Positions 20,737-34,720 are shown, counted from the stretch's first letter. The stretch is DNA of 64,000 nucleotides from Histoplasma ohiense (GCA_017607445.1 JAEVHH010000003.1:6448001-6512000), one strand, 5' to 3'. Translations and numbers: made by a program. Notes: generated by a model not told the origin, from the sequence alone.

Positions 20737-23700
20737 TTATCCCCCTCTACTGAAGTGAGTGAGAACTTGTAGATGTTGAGGGTGATGGTGTTCTTCAAGA
20801 CAGACATGGGTTCTCAGATTGAATGATTGTATTCTACTCATTTGATGAGGTATTTACAGTGGTGGTGATTGATTCTATCATCAAGAATTGCTTCAATTTC
20901 CCACTCAAGTTCATTGTCTTCTTCTATAATGATGAGTGGCTGTCAATTGAAGGTTCTCTGTGAGGGGAATGGATCCTCAGCTGTGGGTTGGAGCAGGTTT
21001 GTATGAAAGACATCATGAATGTCAGACAGAGTGTTGAGTTGATAATTGTGTGTGTCTAACACTTTCTTCACTGTATATTTGATGTGGTGATAATCTAGTG
21101 TACACAAGAGATGATCTGTTCTTATGTTCTTGAGATTCAGTCAGACTTTGTCTTCTATATGATATTGAGTTGCAGAACTTCTTCTGATGTTCACTTGATT
21201 TTTATAATCTTGCTGAGTGCTGGTTATTGAAGCTTCTGCTCATTCATGAGCTTTCTTCAGCTTGCTCACAATGTTCTCTGCTGTCTGTATAAGACTGCAG
21301 ATGTGTGTGGTTTCTCAGAGAGTCTCAGAGAAGTTCAGAATCTCTAAGTTGTATTCATATAGAAGAAAGAATGGGCTTACATCTGTCATAGTAGAATCTC
21401 AATCATTAATTGTAATCTCAGCATATAGCAGCAGATTGCTTCAGTTGTCTTATATGTAATTGCAGAACTTATGAAGAATGTTCTTTACTGTTTGTATCAT
21501 TCTCTTGATAGCTTCATCAGTCTCTGAGTGATATACTGTTGATAACTTTTGTTCAATTCTTAATAATTGACATACATGGGTTCAGAGTGTGCTGACAAAT
21601 TGACTATCTCTATCTGACACAATGGATGAAGGCAGACTGTGTATACAATAGAATGAGCTTCTGATGAAAACATCTGCAACTACTTCAGTGTTCATCTTGT
21701 CACAGAGCTGTAGTATTACACTCTTGCTGAGTCAGTCAACAATGACTAGAATATTTGTAGAATCTCCACTTTTGAATAAGGAAACTGCAAAATTGATAGC
21801 TATATTGCATCAAGTTCAGTCAGAGACAGATAGAGGCTTCAGCATCTCTTTTCAGTATTCATATCATGCTGTCACTGAGCTGCAGCAATCACAGTTGTGT
21901 ATGAACTGATGTATATCTTTCAACATATCTGATCAGTAGAATTCTCAGACAACAATGTTGTACATGATTTTGTGTTCTGAGTGCTTGATCATCAACAAGT
22001 CATGAATTTCTTGCATGATCTGTGTTTGTAGAGATTCTGAATCAGAGATTCATCATCTATCTCAAAAGTGTAAGCAGTTGTCATCATTGATTGAACATGC
22101 TGAGATATCTGTTCTTGAGTATACATCTGCAGAGAATTGAGATGCTTTACTTTGTACAGCTTCAGCAGCTTGCTGTCAGAATTCATCTGCTTCTGCTGCT
22201 AGTCTTCATTGTTCTTTGAGTGAGGGTTCTTGAGCTCAGAACTGGTTGATATGTATGCAGGGTTCATCTGATTGTGTAGAACTTTCTATGATCACAGAGT
22301 TGATTAATCAATACTCTCAGTGTTTCCATCTGTCATCTAGATCATCAGATGGCATATCTTGTTCTCAGCAGAACAGAGCATCCACAAGAGTGTTCTCTAC
22401 TTCAGATCAATAACAAATTGTGAACAAAAAACAGCTAAGAAACAATGACCAACATATATGTCTCTTGATGAGCTTACAAATGATTGTGAAGTATTCTAAG
22501 TTCTTATAATCAGTAACAATCTCAAACTTCTCAACACTCATAAGTTCAGACTTTCATTCTTTGAGACATTGTATGATCACTAGAAGCTTCTTGTCATAGA
22601 TCTTGTAGTTGCATTCAGCAGACAACATCTTTTTCAAGATGAAGATACAGAGTTATAGAACATCTTCATTATTATATTGCATTAGTGCTCTGTCTACTAC
22701 ATAATCTGAGATGTCTGTTTTGAGAATCATATGCTTATCTGAATCAAATGATTGCAGCATTGAGGTGCTTGTGAACATACACTTCAGCTTTTTGAATGCT
22801 GCATCTGCTTTGTCAGTTCATTGAAATACAGCATCTTTCCAGATCAGATCTGTCAGTGATTGTATGATATCAGAGAAGTCTTTGATGAATCTTCAGTAGA
22901 AGTTGATAAATTCTAGAAAGCTTCTAGTCTCTTTTATCAAGATTGATGTCTCTCAGTTGAGGATTGCTTCCATCTTCTTAGAATCCATGCATATGTCTTT
23001 TTCAGCTTTGATGATGAATTCTAGATAGGTTGTAGACTTGATCTCAAAGTCACATTTATCAATGTCCACTTGCAGTCCAGCTTTATATAGATGGTCAAGC
23101 ACTTGTCATACATGCTTGCAGTGCTCAGTAAGTGGTCCATCAGTGAAGATCAGAATATCATTCATATACACTGAGGCAATCTCATCAAGCAGATCTTGTA
23201 GAGCTCAGTTAATGTATTTCTGAAATGTGCTTGAGATGTTTGCTAATTCAAAGGAGGTCACTGTCCATTCATATAATCCATAACACATATGAAAAGTGGT
23301 TAGTCATTCATCACCTTTATTAATTCTTATCTTATAGAAGGCTGCAGAGATGTTGAGCTTTGTAAATCATTTTGCTTTTTCTACTCATTCAAGTGTTTTG
23401 TTGATGAGTGAGAGAGGGTATCAGTCCTTCTATATAATCTTGTTGAGTTCTTGGTAGTCAATGCAGAATCATAAGCCTTCTTCTGATTTCTTTGCAAACA
23501 GTACAGATGCTGTGATGGGTGAGTTGCTAACATGAATGAAGCCTTTGTTCAGTAATCTGTTGAGTGTTTTTCATAGAACAAGAAGCTCATCATGTGATAT
23601 GCTGTAGAGAGAATCTCAGAGTGATTGCAGATTCTTATCATCTTTCTTGATGATCTCAATCATATGATCTATATCAGATTCTCAGTGAGAGGGAAGCTTT

Positions 23701-24356
23701 TCAGCTTCTTTCTTATCAAACATGTCTGTGAAGTTTTCATACAATTCAGATAGTTTTTTGTGTGGTTTCTTGAAGTCTTTGAGTTCTAACTTTTCTAACA
23801 CTTTTTTGATATCCATCATGCTAGCAGTGAACACTTGGACATTCTTCTTCTCATGCACTTGATGAGTTAGTAGTTTGTACACTTTCACTGATATCTGAGT
23901 GAGATCAGTGGTTCTATCAACATCCTTCTTGTAAACACAGTCACCTTCTGGGAAAATAAGACAGTGATTGCATGCATTCAACAAGATTTCAAATTCTGTG
24001 AGTCATGATAGACTGAGTATTAGATTGTACTCAAGGTTTTGTATTTCATATATATATACATTCTTTTTCTTGTGTTCTTCTACATTGACATTAAATCTTA
24101 TCATGTTGTAGAAGGCTGATCCTCTGAGGCTATCAAATTCATTAAGCTTACACAGCTTGAGAAAGAGGATACACTGAAGCTTATACTTCTCAATCAGCTG
24201 AATGTCTATAAGAGTGTAATGAAGGAAACCACTGTCTATCATTGCTTATATGTTGACTAGACTATTTACAATGACAGAGATCATGATTGCATTCACTTAC
24301 ATTTTCTACTTGAATCTTCAGCTAGCTTTCTGCTTCTTGAGCTCTCATTCATATTT
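20724..24356 (-). pseudogene. pol: B4 pol (degenerate)
   Basis: 3633 nt ending 13 bp within the 3' LTR. Protease MIDSGFLHYTLID at about 24205-24242. RT at about 23000-23600, where the conserved VDY and YxDD region is recognisable at 23450 and 23160. RNase H about 22450-22850. Integrase about 20950-22050 with the ETDEATE-type third acidic residue near 21530. Chromodomain about 20800-20930. Multiple TGA stops, no net indel. Confidence 0.9.
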
Positions 24357-25369
24357 TAGAGTGAGAGCTCATCTTTTCTCTGTTCTTGTCTGTCCGCGGG
24401 CGACACAGCATTCACATGTGTGGGGGGTTTACTCAGAACAATCACATTCAGACATTGATTTATAAAGTGTTCTGACTTATCACAGTGTATGCAGACTTCT
24501 CTGATGATTTGATTGACAGCATTCTTCTCTGAGACATTGAGAACTCTTGAGTGACTTGTGTTTATATGTGGAATCTAGTTCATTGATTCTGATTCAGAGG
24601 CAGGGGGTGCTGCAGAGCAGTTTGAGATGTATGCATTTATTCAGTGAAATTCTCTGTAGTTTTGAAGTGCACAGAACTGAGACAGATCATTGTTCAACAG
24701 ATGAAGATCAGTGCAGAATTCACTGTATATTGAGAGCTTCAGACACTCTATACTTTGATTATGCAATTGAAAGTTCAAGTTCTTGAACAATATGTTGATT
24801 TTAATGATGTTGTCTCAGTCTTGCTCATCTGCTTCTAGAAGCTTGTGATTGAATTCAGAAAAATAAGTTGTCAACATGACATTCATCTGATGAGTTTGAT
24901 TAAGCCAGTCTAATGTCTTGACTTGAAGCATAGAATTGAGAAAGAGGGAGTTGAGTTGTTGAAAGACTAGCTTTGATGTACACTGATGATTCTGACAATG
25001 ACTCATTCAGAGTTGAAATTTTGCTAATGTGTTGCCATTCAATCTGCTATGAATATACCACACTTGATTGGATAGTGAGTCTATTGCTCATTCATCAATG
25101 TTCAATTTGATGTTTGCTTTTGACTTTCACATGAGATAGAGTGCTAGATTTTTCTTGTATTTATCAAGAATTGAGAGCTTCTCTCTTGGGGGCTTTTCAT
25201 GAGGCGCGGGTGTAGAAGGAACAGTGAATGTGGGAGTGCTCATCTCAGCAAGTCATTGTTGCAATTCAGTCATCTGTAGCATCTGCTGCTGAAGAATGCT
25301 TCATAGGTCTAAGTTATCATCTGCTGTGTTTGGGTGTGATGGGTGTTTGTAGAATTGTTCATAGTTCAT
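24356..25369 (-). pseudogene. gag: B4 gag (degenerate)
   Basis: ATG at 25369-25367, TAA complement at 24358-24356, 1014 nt. Capsid region and zinc knuckle (CIHCDKSEHFINQC, about 24450-24495) as in B1. TGA stops interrupt both. Leader 25370-25757 holds the palindrome AAGCTTGATCAAGCTT near 25480. Confidence 0.87.
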
Positions 25370-25770
25370 TTTGATGTCTAAGAACATGTAATAATAATAT
25401 AAAAAAAAGAAAAGAAATACTTGTAGACACTCAGTCCTCTTGCAGACACTATTCACAGTGTTGCAGCACTAAGCTTGATCAAGCTTCTTCATGAACACTA
25501 TTCACAGCATTACAATTCATAGACACTCAGACCTTGTAGAACACAGTTGATTGTGTTTCAGACACTTAGACACAACAGTCTATATAACTAATGATAAGAG
25601 CACTCAGATTCATGAGAGATCTCTTGTAATGACTAGACACTCAGATCTGTAAACAACACACTCAGGTGTAAGAACTGGTAACAAGACACTCAGACCTTAA
25701 ACAATGCACTCAGATGTAAGAACTAATAACAAAACACTCAGGTCTAAAATACAGAATAATCAATTTGTAA

Positions 25771-26367
25771 TGTAATGAGCATACTTCAATTAACAATTTG
25801 ATACTATCCTAATTACAGATTATGAATTGATTAAGAAAAGAAAGAGAAAAGAAATCAGAAGAAAAGGTCATATAAAGAGGGTTCTTATAGAGGAAAGTTC
25901 AGAGTGGAAGAATATCAGAAGCTGCTCCACAGTGGAGTGTGGAGTAGAAGAACATTAAGAGGTATGCATAAGAATCATTAGAAGTTATGTGAGTGCAGAA
26001 CATGGGGCAGAAGAATCATTGAGAGCTATGTGAAAGAATTGTTAGAGACTACACAAGCATGGAACACAGAGCAGAAGAACATAAGAAGCTACACAGAAGA
26101 ATTGTTAGAGACTATATAAGTGCAGAACACAGAGCAGAGAAACATAAGAAGCTATGTGAAAGAATTGTTAGAGACTACATGAGTGCAGAGCACAGAGCAG
26201 AAGAATGTTAAGAGCTACACAGAAGAATTGTTAGAAACTACATGAGTGCAGAGCATGGAGCAGAAGAACATCAAGGGTTACATGAGGTCACAACAGACAG
26301 GAACAAGTGGGTGCAGAAGGGGAGTTGGTTGCATAAGTTAATTACTAATGAGTGCTAACCTGTCACA
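25771..26367 (-). repeat. B4 5' LTR
   Basis: 597 bp, TGTAATGAGC... to ...CTGTCACA. The adjoining primer site (AATCAATTTGTAA on the plus strand, 25758-25770) pairs with its LTR counterpart as in B1. Confidence 0.94.
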
Positions 26368-28724
26368 GTCATGGATCTTCTGCATGATTCATGTTTGTAG
26401 AGGTTCTGAATCAGAGACTCATTGTCTGTCTCAGAAGTGTAGACATCCATCATCATCAATCAAGCATGCTGAGATGTCTGTTTTTGAGTATACATCTGCA
26501 GGGAATTGAGATGCTCTGCTTTGTACAGCTTCAGCAGCTTGTTGCCAGGATTTGTCTGCCTCTGTTGCTTGTCTCCATTGCTCTTCAAGTGAGGGGTATT
26601 GAGTATGGGATTGATTAATGTGTATACAGAGTTCATCTGACTGTGTGGGACTTTCTATGATCACAGAGTTGATTAACCAATGCTCTCAGTGTTTCCATCT
26701 GTCATTCAGACCATCAGACAGCATATCTTGTTCTCAGCAGAATAGAGCATCTGTGAGAGTGTTCTCTGCTTCTGATTGATAGCAAATCATGAATGAGAAT
26801 CAGCTAAGAAACAATGATCAGTGTATATGCCTCTCAGTAAGCTTATGAGTGATTGTGAAATATTTCAGATTCTTATGATTGGTAACAATCTCAAATCTCT
26901 CAACACTCATGAGTTCAGACTCTCATTTTTCAAGACATTGTATGATTGCTAGAAGCTTCTTGTCATAGATCTCATAGTTGCATTCAGCAGACAACATCTT
27001 CTTCAAGATGAAGACATAAGATTATAGAACATCTTTGTTATCATATTGCATTAGTGCCCCATCTACTACATAACTTGAGACATCTGTTTTGAGAATTGTA
27101 TGCTTATCTGAATCAAATGATTGCAGCATCAGAGTGTTTGTGAATATACACTTCAGCTTTTTGAATGCTGTGTCTGCTTCATCAGTCCATTGAAATACAG
27201 CATCTTTCTGAGTCAGATCTGTCAGTGATTGTACAATATTGAAGAAGTCTTTGATGAATCTTCAGTAGAAGTTGATGAATTCTAGAAAGCTTCTAGTCCC
27301 TTTTATCAAGACTGATACCTCTCAGTCGAGGATTGCTTCCACCTTCTTAGAATCCATGCGTACGCCCTTTTCAGCTTCAATGATGAATTCTAGATAGGTT
27401 GTAGACTTGGTCTCAAAGTCACATTTATCAATGTCTACTTGCAGTCCAGCTTTTCATAGACAGTCAAGCACTTGTTGTACATGCTTACAGTGCTCAGTGA
27501 ATGATTCATCAGTGAAGATCAAGATATTGTTCATGTACACTGAGACAATCTCATCAAGCAGATCTCATAGGGCCCAGTTAATGTATTTCTGAAATGTACT
27601 CAGAGTGTTCACTAATTCAAAGGGGGTCACTGTTCATTTATATAATTCATAACATGTACAAAAGACAGTTAGCCATTCATCATCTTCATTAATCCTTATC
27701 TTGTAGAAGGCCACAGAGATGTCAAGTTTTGTAAATCATTTTGCTTTTTCTATTCATTTGAGCATTTCATTGATGAGTGGGAGAGAGTATCAGTTCTTCC
27801 ATGTAATCTTATTGAGTTCTTGATAGTCAATGCAGAATTGTAAGCCTTCTTCTGATTTCTTCACAAACAGTACAGATGCTGCAGTGGGTGAGTTGTTAAT
27901 ATGAATGAAGTCTTTGTCTAGTAATCTGTTGAGTGTTTTTCATAGAATGAGGAGTTCATCACATGATATGCTGTAGAGAGAACTTCAGAGTGGTTGTGGA
28001 TTCTTACTATTCTTCTTGATGAGTTTGATTGTATGATCTATGCCATGTTCTCAATGAGGGGGAAGCTTTTCAGCTTTCTTTTCATTGAACATGTCTGTGA
28101 AGTTCTTGTACAATTTGAGTAGTTCTTTGTGTGATTTCTTGAGATTCTTGAGTTCTAGCTTTTCTAATGCTTTCTTGATATTCATCATGCTAGCAGTGAA
28201 CACTTGGACATTCTTCTTCTTGTGTGCTTGATGAGTTAGTAGCTTGAATGCTTCTGCTGATACCTGGATGAGGTCAGTGATTCTGTTGATATCCTTTTCA
28301 TAAACACAGTCACTTTCTGAAAAGATTAGACAACAGTTGTGTGTGTCTATCAGGGTTCCAAATTCTGTAAGCCATGACAGACTGAGCATTAAGTTGTACT
28401 CAAGATCTTGCACTTCATATGTATAAACATTCCTTTTTTCATGTCCTTCTACATCAATGTTGAACTTTATCATATTGTAGGAGGTGGATTCTCTGGGGCC
28501 ATTGAATCCACTGAGCTTACACAGTTCAGAAAAGGGGATACACTGAAGCTTATGCTTTTCAATCAACTAAATGTTTATAAGAGTGTAGTGAAGGAAACCA
28601 CTGTCTATCATTGCTTGTACATTGACTAAGCTATTTACAATGATGGGAACTATGATTGTATCTGCTTGCATTTTCTGTTCAAATCTTCAGCTCACTTCTT
28701 GCTTCTTAAGCTCTCATCCACATT

Positions 28725-29729
28725 TTAGAGTGAGAGCTCTTCATTTCTCTGTCCTTGTTCATTCATAGACATAGTTGTGTTCACATGTGGTGTAGAAGCT
28801 GAGATCACTGTGTTGATGCACTGACTTGCAAAGTGCTCTGATCTATTGCAATGAATGCAAACTTCTTGAGTGATTCAATCAGTAACTTCTTATTCAGAGA
28901 GATCAGATATTCTTGACTGTTCTGTGTTCACATGAGAGGTTCAATCCATGATGTCTGTGAGGGTGGTTGATGTAGTTGAAGCAGTGATAGATGTAAAGTT
29001 CTGTCTGTGATTGTTACAGCTTTCTTGTACAGCATTGAAACATGTGAGATTGTTGTCAAGTTGATGCAAGTGGGTGCAGTAGTTGTGATAATGTGAGAAT
29101 ATAAGATGCAAGATGCAGAGCTTAAGCAGTTTGAAGCTGATGTACTGACTTAGAAGATTAATTTTCACAGCATTGTCTCAGTTCTGTCCTTCTGCTTTGC
29201 AGATCTTGCTATCAAAATCAGACAGATAGTTCACTAGAGAAGTATTCTGCTAATGATTTCTGTTTAGTCACTGCATCACACACACTTGCAGTGTAGAATC
29301 CAAGAATAGAACATTCAGTTGACAAAAGACTTCTTCAGAGATACACATTTCATGCATGTATGACTCAATTCAGAGTTGAAATTTCACTAGAGTGTCTTCT
29401 TCTAGCTGACTATGAACATAGCAGATTTGTGAGAGCAGAGAGTCTATCACAGACTCATCTTCTTCAAGCTTGATTTTTGTCTTTTATTTTCAGACTAGAT
29501 AGATTGAGAGCTCTTCTGTGAACTTGTTGAGAAGAGGGAAATGTTCTTTTCTTTTATATGCAGAAGGCATTGACATCTGTGTGGTTTCTGATGTATTTGT
29601 GCTCAGATGATTCAGTTGTTGTTGGAGCTCTGCCATCTGCAAGAATTGCTGCTGAAGAAAATTACAAAGCTCAGCATTATCTTCAGCAAGACTTCAGTTC
29701 TCACTCATGAAGAGATGTTTGTAATTCAT
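28725..29729 (-). pseudogene. gag: B3 gag, divergent subfamily (degenerate)
   Basis: ATG 29729-29727 to TAA complement 28727-28725, 1005 nt (nine shorter than the long-LTR copies). N-terminal Gln-rich coil, capsid-like middle, CCHC knuckle CIHCNRSEHFASQC near 28850. Many residues differ from B1 by more than transitions, so this is a real subfamily difference and not decay. TGA stops are present, and a TAA near the Y/W-K motif about 29490. Confidence 0.82.
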
Positions 29730-29998
29730 CTCATTTTTGTACAAGGCTATAGTTCTTAGTTCTGGTAGCTTGGAGATCAGAAGGTTCAGTTCTTATTCTT
29801 GAAGAAAATACTTTGTAAGTGCTCAGACTTCTTCACAGCACTATCACAGTGGTGTGGCTTCATAGAACTTTGGAAATTGCAGATGTTATCACAACAACAC
29901 AGCTTTGTGGGAACTTGGTAACTTATTCTTAACTTGAGCATCTGAGTGCAATCATAAACATAGAACACTTGAGCCGACACAGATGAATCAATTTGTAA
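29730..29998 (-). other. B3 leader
   Basis: 269 bp between gag ATG and 5' LTR, unlike the B1 leader apart from the primer site next to the LTR (TTACAAATTGATT on the minus strand). It lacks the AAGCTTGATCAAGCTT palindrome. Confidence 0.6.
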
Positions 29999-30392
29999 TG
30001 TAACAGATGTACTTTGATTAACAATCTAGCACTATTCTAAATACAGATTATGAATTGATTAAGAAAAGAAAGAGAAAAGAGATCAGAAGAAAAGGTTATA
30101 TGAAGAGGGTTCTTATAGAGAGGAGATCAGAGCAGAAGAATATCAGAAGCCACCCCACAGTGGAGCACAGAGTGGAGTACAGAGTGGAAGAACATTGAGA
30201 GTTATGTGGAAGAATTGTTAGAACTACACGAGCGCGGAGTGTGAGGCAGGAGGGGTTACACAGAAGAATCATTAGAGGCTATATGAGTGCAGAGTGCAAT
30301 AACAGAGATGAGTAGATGTACACAAGCATGGAATGTGAGGCAGAAGGGGTTGATTGCGTAAGTTAACTACTAACGGGTGCTAACCTGTCACA
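29999..30392 (-). repeat. B3 5' LTR, short type
   Basis: 394 bp, TGTAACAGATGTACTTTG... to ...ACCTGTCACA, followed by CAGAG (30393-30397). Confidence 0.93.
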
Positions 30393-32674
30393 CAGAGTTG
30401 ATTAACTGATGCTCTCAGTGTTTCCATCTGTCATCTAAGTCATCAGATGATATATCTTGTTCTCAGCAGAATAGAACATTCACAAAAGTGTTCTCTACTT
30501 CAGATTGATAATGAATTGTGAATGAAAAACAGCTAAGAAACAATGATCAACATATATGTCTCTCAGTAAGCTTACAAGTGATTGTGAAGTATTCTAAGTT
30601 CTTATAATCAGTAACAATCTCAAACTTCTCAACACTCATAAGTTTGAACTTTTATTCTTTGAGACATTGTATGATTGCTAGAAGCTTCTTGTTATAGATC
30701 TCATAGTTGCATTCAGTGAGTGACATCTTTTTCAAGATAAAGACACAGAGTTGTAGAACATCTTCATTATTATATTGTATTAGTGCTCTGTCTACTACAT
30801 AATCTGAGACATCTGTTTCAAGAATTGTATGCTTATCTGAATCAAATGATTGCAACATCAGAGTGTTTGTGAATATATATTTCAGCTTTTTGAATGCTGC
30901 ATCTGCTTCATCAGTTTATTGAAATACAGTGTCTTTCTGAATCAGATCTGTCAGTGATTGTATGATATTGAAGAAGTCTTTGATGAATCTTCAATAGAAG
31001 TTGATGAATTTTAGAAAGCTTCTAGTCTCTTTTATCAAGACTGATGTCTCTCAGTTGAGAATTGCTTCCATCTTCTTAGAATTCATGTGTACATCTTTTT
31101 CAGCTTCAATGATGAATTCTAGATAGATTGTAGACTTGATCTTGAAGTTGCATTTGTCAATATCCACTTGCAGTTCAGCTTTTTGTAGATGGTCAAGCAC
31201 TTGTTGTACATGCTTGCAGTACTCAGTGAGCAATCCATCAGTGAAGATCAGAATATTGATCATGTACACTAAGATAATCTTATCAAGCAGATCTTATAGA
31301 GCTCAGTTAATGTATTTCTGAAACATACTCAGAGCATTCACTAATTCAAAGAGAGTCACTGTTCATTCATATAATTCATAATATATACAAAAAGCAGTTA
31401 GCCATTCATCATCTTCATTAATTCTTATCTTATAGAAGGCTGCAGAGATATCAAGCTTTGTAAATCATTTTGCTTTTTCTATTCATTCAAGTATTTCATT
31501 GATGAGTGAGAGAGAATATCAGTCTTTCTGTGTAATCTTATTGAATTCTTGATAGTCAACACAGAATCATAAGCCTTCTTCTGATTTCTTTACAAACAGT
31601 ATAAGTGCTGCAGTGGATGAGTTGCTAACACAAATGAAGCCTTTATTCAGTAATTCATTGAGTGTTTTTCATAGAATGAGAAGCTTATTGTGTGATATAC
31701 TGTAGAGAGAATCTCAAAGCAGTTGTGAGTTCTTATCATCTTTCTTAATGAGTTTGATTTTATAATCTATACTGAGTTCTCAGTGAGAGAGAAGCTTTTC
31801 AACTTCTTTCTCATTGAACATATCTGTGAAGTCTTTGTATAATTTGAGTAGTTTCTTGTGCAGTTTCTTGAGGTCTTTGAGTTCTAACTTTTCTAATACT
31901 TTTTTGATATTCATTATACTAGCAGCAAACACTTGGATGTTCTTCTTCTCATACATTTGATGAGTTAGTAGTTTGTATGCTTTCACTGATATCTGAATGA
32001 GATCAGTGGTTCTATCAACATTCTTCTTATAAACACAGTCATCTTCTGAGAAAATAAGACAGTGATTGCATGTATTCAACAAGGTTTCAAATTCTGTGAG
32101 TCATGATAGACTGAGTATTAGATTGTACTCAAGGTCTTGTATTTTGTATGCATATACATTCTTTTTCTCATGTTCATCTATGTTGATATTAAATCTTATC
32201 ATGTTGTAGAAGGCTGATCCTCTGAGGCCATCAAATTCACTGAGTTTACATAACTTGAGAAAGAAAATATGCTGAAGCTTATGCTTCTCAATCAGCTGAA
32301 TGTCTATAAGAGCATAATGAAGAAAACCACTGTCTATCATTGCTTGTATATTGACTAGACTATTTACAATGACAGAGATCATGATTGTGTCTGTTTGTAT
32401 CTTCTACTCAAATCTCCAGCTAGCTTTCTGCTCCTTGAGCTCTTGTTCATATTTTAGAGCAAAAGCTCATCTTTTCTCTGTTCTTGCCTATTCACAGACA
32501 ATGCAGCATTCACACATGTGGGGGGTTTACTCAGAGCAATCACATTTGAACATTGGTTCACAAAGTGCTCTGACTTGTCACAGTGTATGCAGACTTCTCT
32601 GGCAATTCAGTCAGCAGCATTCTTCTCTGAGACATTGAGGATTCTCAGACAACTTGTATTTATATATGAGACTC

Positions 32675-33210
32675 TGTGACGGGTTAGCATCTGTTAGTAA
32701 TTAACTTACACAACCAACTCCTCTTCTGCACCTGCTTGTTTCTGGCTGTTGTGACCTCATGTAATCCTCGATGTTCTTCCACTCTGTGCTCCGCGCTCGC
32801 GTAGTTTTTAATGATTCTTTCATATAGCTCTTTAATGTTCTTCTGCTCTGTGTCCCACACTTGTGTAGTTTCTAATGATTCTTTTGTATAGCTTCTAATG
32901 TTTTCTCACTCTGTGTTCTGCATTTGTATAGTCTCTAATGATTCTTCTGTGTAGTTCTCAATGATTTCTCCACTCCATGCTCTGTGCTTATGTAGTTTCT
33001 AATGATTCTTATATATATCTCTTAATATTCTTCTACTTCATGCTCCACTGTGGAGTGGCTTCTGATATTCTTTCACTCTGAACTTTCCTCTATAAGAACC
33101 CTCTTTGTATGATCTTTTTCTTCTGATTTCTTTTCTCTTTCTTTTCTTAATCAATTTGTAATCTGTAATTAGAATAGTATCAAATTGTTAATTGAAGTAT
33201 GTCTGTTATA
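32675..33210 (+). repeat. B5 5' LTR
   Basis: 536 bp, TGTGACGGGTTAG... to ...GTCTGTTATA; the terminal CA has become TA. Followed by the primer site TTATGAATTGATT (33211-33223) and a leader with the AACACTGTGAATAGTG repeats; the palindrome here reads AAGCTTGACAAAGCTT. Confidence 0.93.
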
Positions 33211-33583
33211 TTATGAATTGATTCTTCTGTGTTTAAGATCTAAGTGTTTTGTTATTAGTTTTTACATCTGAGTGTGTTGTTATCAGTTCTTACATCTGAG
33301 TGTGTTGTTTACAGACTTAAGTGTCTAGTCATTACAAGAGATCTTTTGTGAGTCTGAGTGTCTCTATTGTTAGTTATATAGATCATCATATCTAAGTGTC
33401 TGAGACACAATTGACTATATTCTATAAGATCTGAGTGTCTATGAACTGTAACACTGTGAATAGTGTTCATGAAGAAGCTTGACAAAGCTTAGCACTGCAA
33501 CACTGTGAATAGTGTCTGCAAGAGAATTGAATGTCTACAAGTATTTCTTTTCTTTTTTTTATTACATGTTTCTAGATATTGAA

Positions 33584-34597
33584 ATAAACTACAAACAATT
33601 CTATGAACATCTGCTGCATCTGAATATGATGGATGACAATTTAGATCTATGAAGTATCCTTCAGCAGCAAGTGCTACAGATGACTGAATTGCAATGATGA
33701 TTTGCTGAGATGAGCACTTCTGTGTTCACTGTTTCTTCTACACCCACATCTCATGAAAAGCTCTCAAGAGAGAAGCTTTCAATCCTCAACAAATATGAGA
33801 GAGATCTAGCACTCTACCTCATGTGGAAATCAAAAATGAATGTCAAATTGAACATTGATGAACAAGCAATAGACTCACTATCCAATCAAGTGTGGTATAT
33901 TCATAGCAGATTGAATGGTGATGTGTTAGCAAAATTTCAACTCTGAATGAGTCATTATCAGAACTATCAGTGTATGTCAGAGCTAGTCTTTCAACAACTT
34001 GACTCTCTCTTTCTCAATTCTACACTTCAAGCCAAGGTGTTAGACTGACTTAATCAAACTTGTCAGATGAATGTTGTGTTGACAACTTATCTTTCTGAAT
34101 TTGATTGCAAGCTTCTAGAAGTAGATGGACAAGACTGAGACAATGCTGTCAAGATCAATATATTGTTCAAGAACTTGAACTTTCAGTTGCATAACTGAAG
34201 TATAGAGTATCTGAAGCTCTTAACATACAGCAAATTCTGTATTGATCTTTGTCTGTTGAACAACAATCTGTCTCAGTTCTGCATGTTTCAAAATTGCAGA
34301 GGATTCTGCTGAACAAATATGTATGCTCTGAACTGCTCTGCAGCACTCTCTGTCTTCAAATCAGAATCAATGAACTGAGTCTCACATATAAACACAAGTC
34401 ATCTGAGGATCTTCAATATCTCAGAGAAGAATACTGCTGACTGAATCATCAGAGAAGTCTGCATACACTGTGACAAGTCAGAGCATTTCATGAATCAATG
34501 TTCAAATACAATCACTCTGAGTAAACCCCCCACACATGTAAATGCTGTGTCGTCTGTGGATAGACAAGAACAGGGAAAAGACAAGCTCTCACTCTAA
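33584..34597 (+). pseudogene. gag: B5 gag (degenerate, start codon lost)
   Basis: 1014 nt ending TAA 34595-34597. The start codon has become ATA (33584-33586), a G to A change. Capsid region from 33710 and zinc knuckle CIHCDKSEHFMNQC near 34460-34505. Several TGA codons. Confidence 0.86.
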
Positions 34598-34720
34598 AAT
34601 GTAGATGAGAGCTCAAGAAGCAGAAAGCTAGCTGAAGATTTGAGCAGAAGATACAAGCAGACACAATCATGATCTCTGTCATTGTAAATAATCTAGTCAA
34701 TGTATGAGCAATGATAGACA

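Larger units (their letters stand above)
20140..26367 (-). mobile_element. B4: complete family B element, 6228 bp
   Basis: 597-bp LTRs at 20140-20736 (3') and 25771-26367 (5'), flanked by GTCAT. Gag 1014 nt and pol 3633 nt match B1 exactly. It is the innermost of three nested B elements (B2 > B3 > B4). Confidence 0.95.
18860..28725 (-). pseudogene. pol: B3 pol, split by B4 (degenerate)
   Basis: Left piece 18860-20139 encodes chromodomain and integrase; right piece 26373-28725 encodes the rest of integrase, RNase H, RT (about 27350-28000) and protease (about 28560-28640). GTCAT is duplicated at 20135-20139 and 26368-26372. The chromodomain region (about 18890-19030) is well kept, including KWVEY-type residues. 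The protein matches the long-LTR copies in length and motifs although LTR and gag do not. Confidence 0.9.
18479..30392 (-). mobile_element. B3: short-LTR subfamily B element, carries B4
   Basis: Two 394-bp LTRs (18479-18872, 29999-30392) flanked by CAGAG. Pol pieces 18860-20139 and 26373-28725 total 3633 nt. The gag and leader differ clearly from the long-LTR copies. Insert length without B4 is about 5.7 kb. Confidence 0.93.
16903..32454 (-). pseudogene. pol: B2 pol, split by B3 (degenerate)
   Basis: C-terminal part at 16903-18478: chromodomain, integrase core and HHCC region. N-terminal part at 30398-32454: protease about 32340, RT about 31050-31700, RNase H about 30500-30900. CAGAG at 18474-18478 is duplicated at 30393-30397. 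Protease keeps MIDSGFLHYALID. The RT box reads YMIN at about 31255-31269. Stops are TGA. Removing B3 restores 3633 nt in one frame. Confidence 0.9.
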
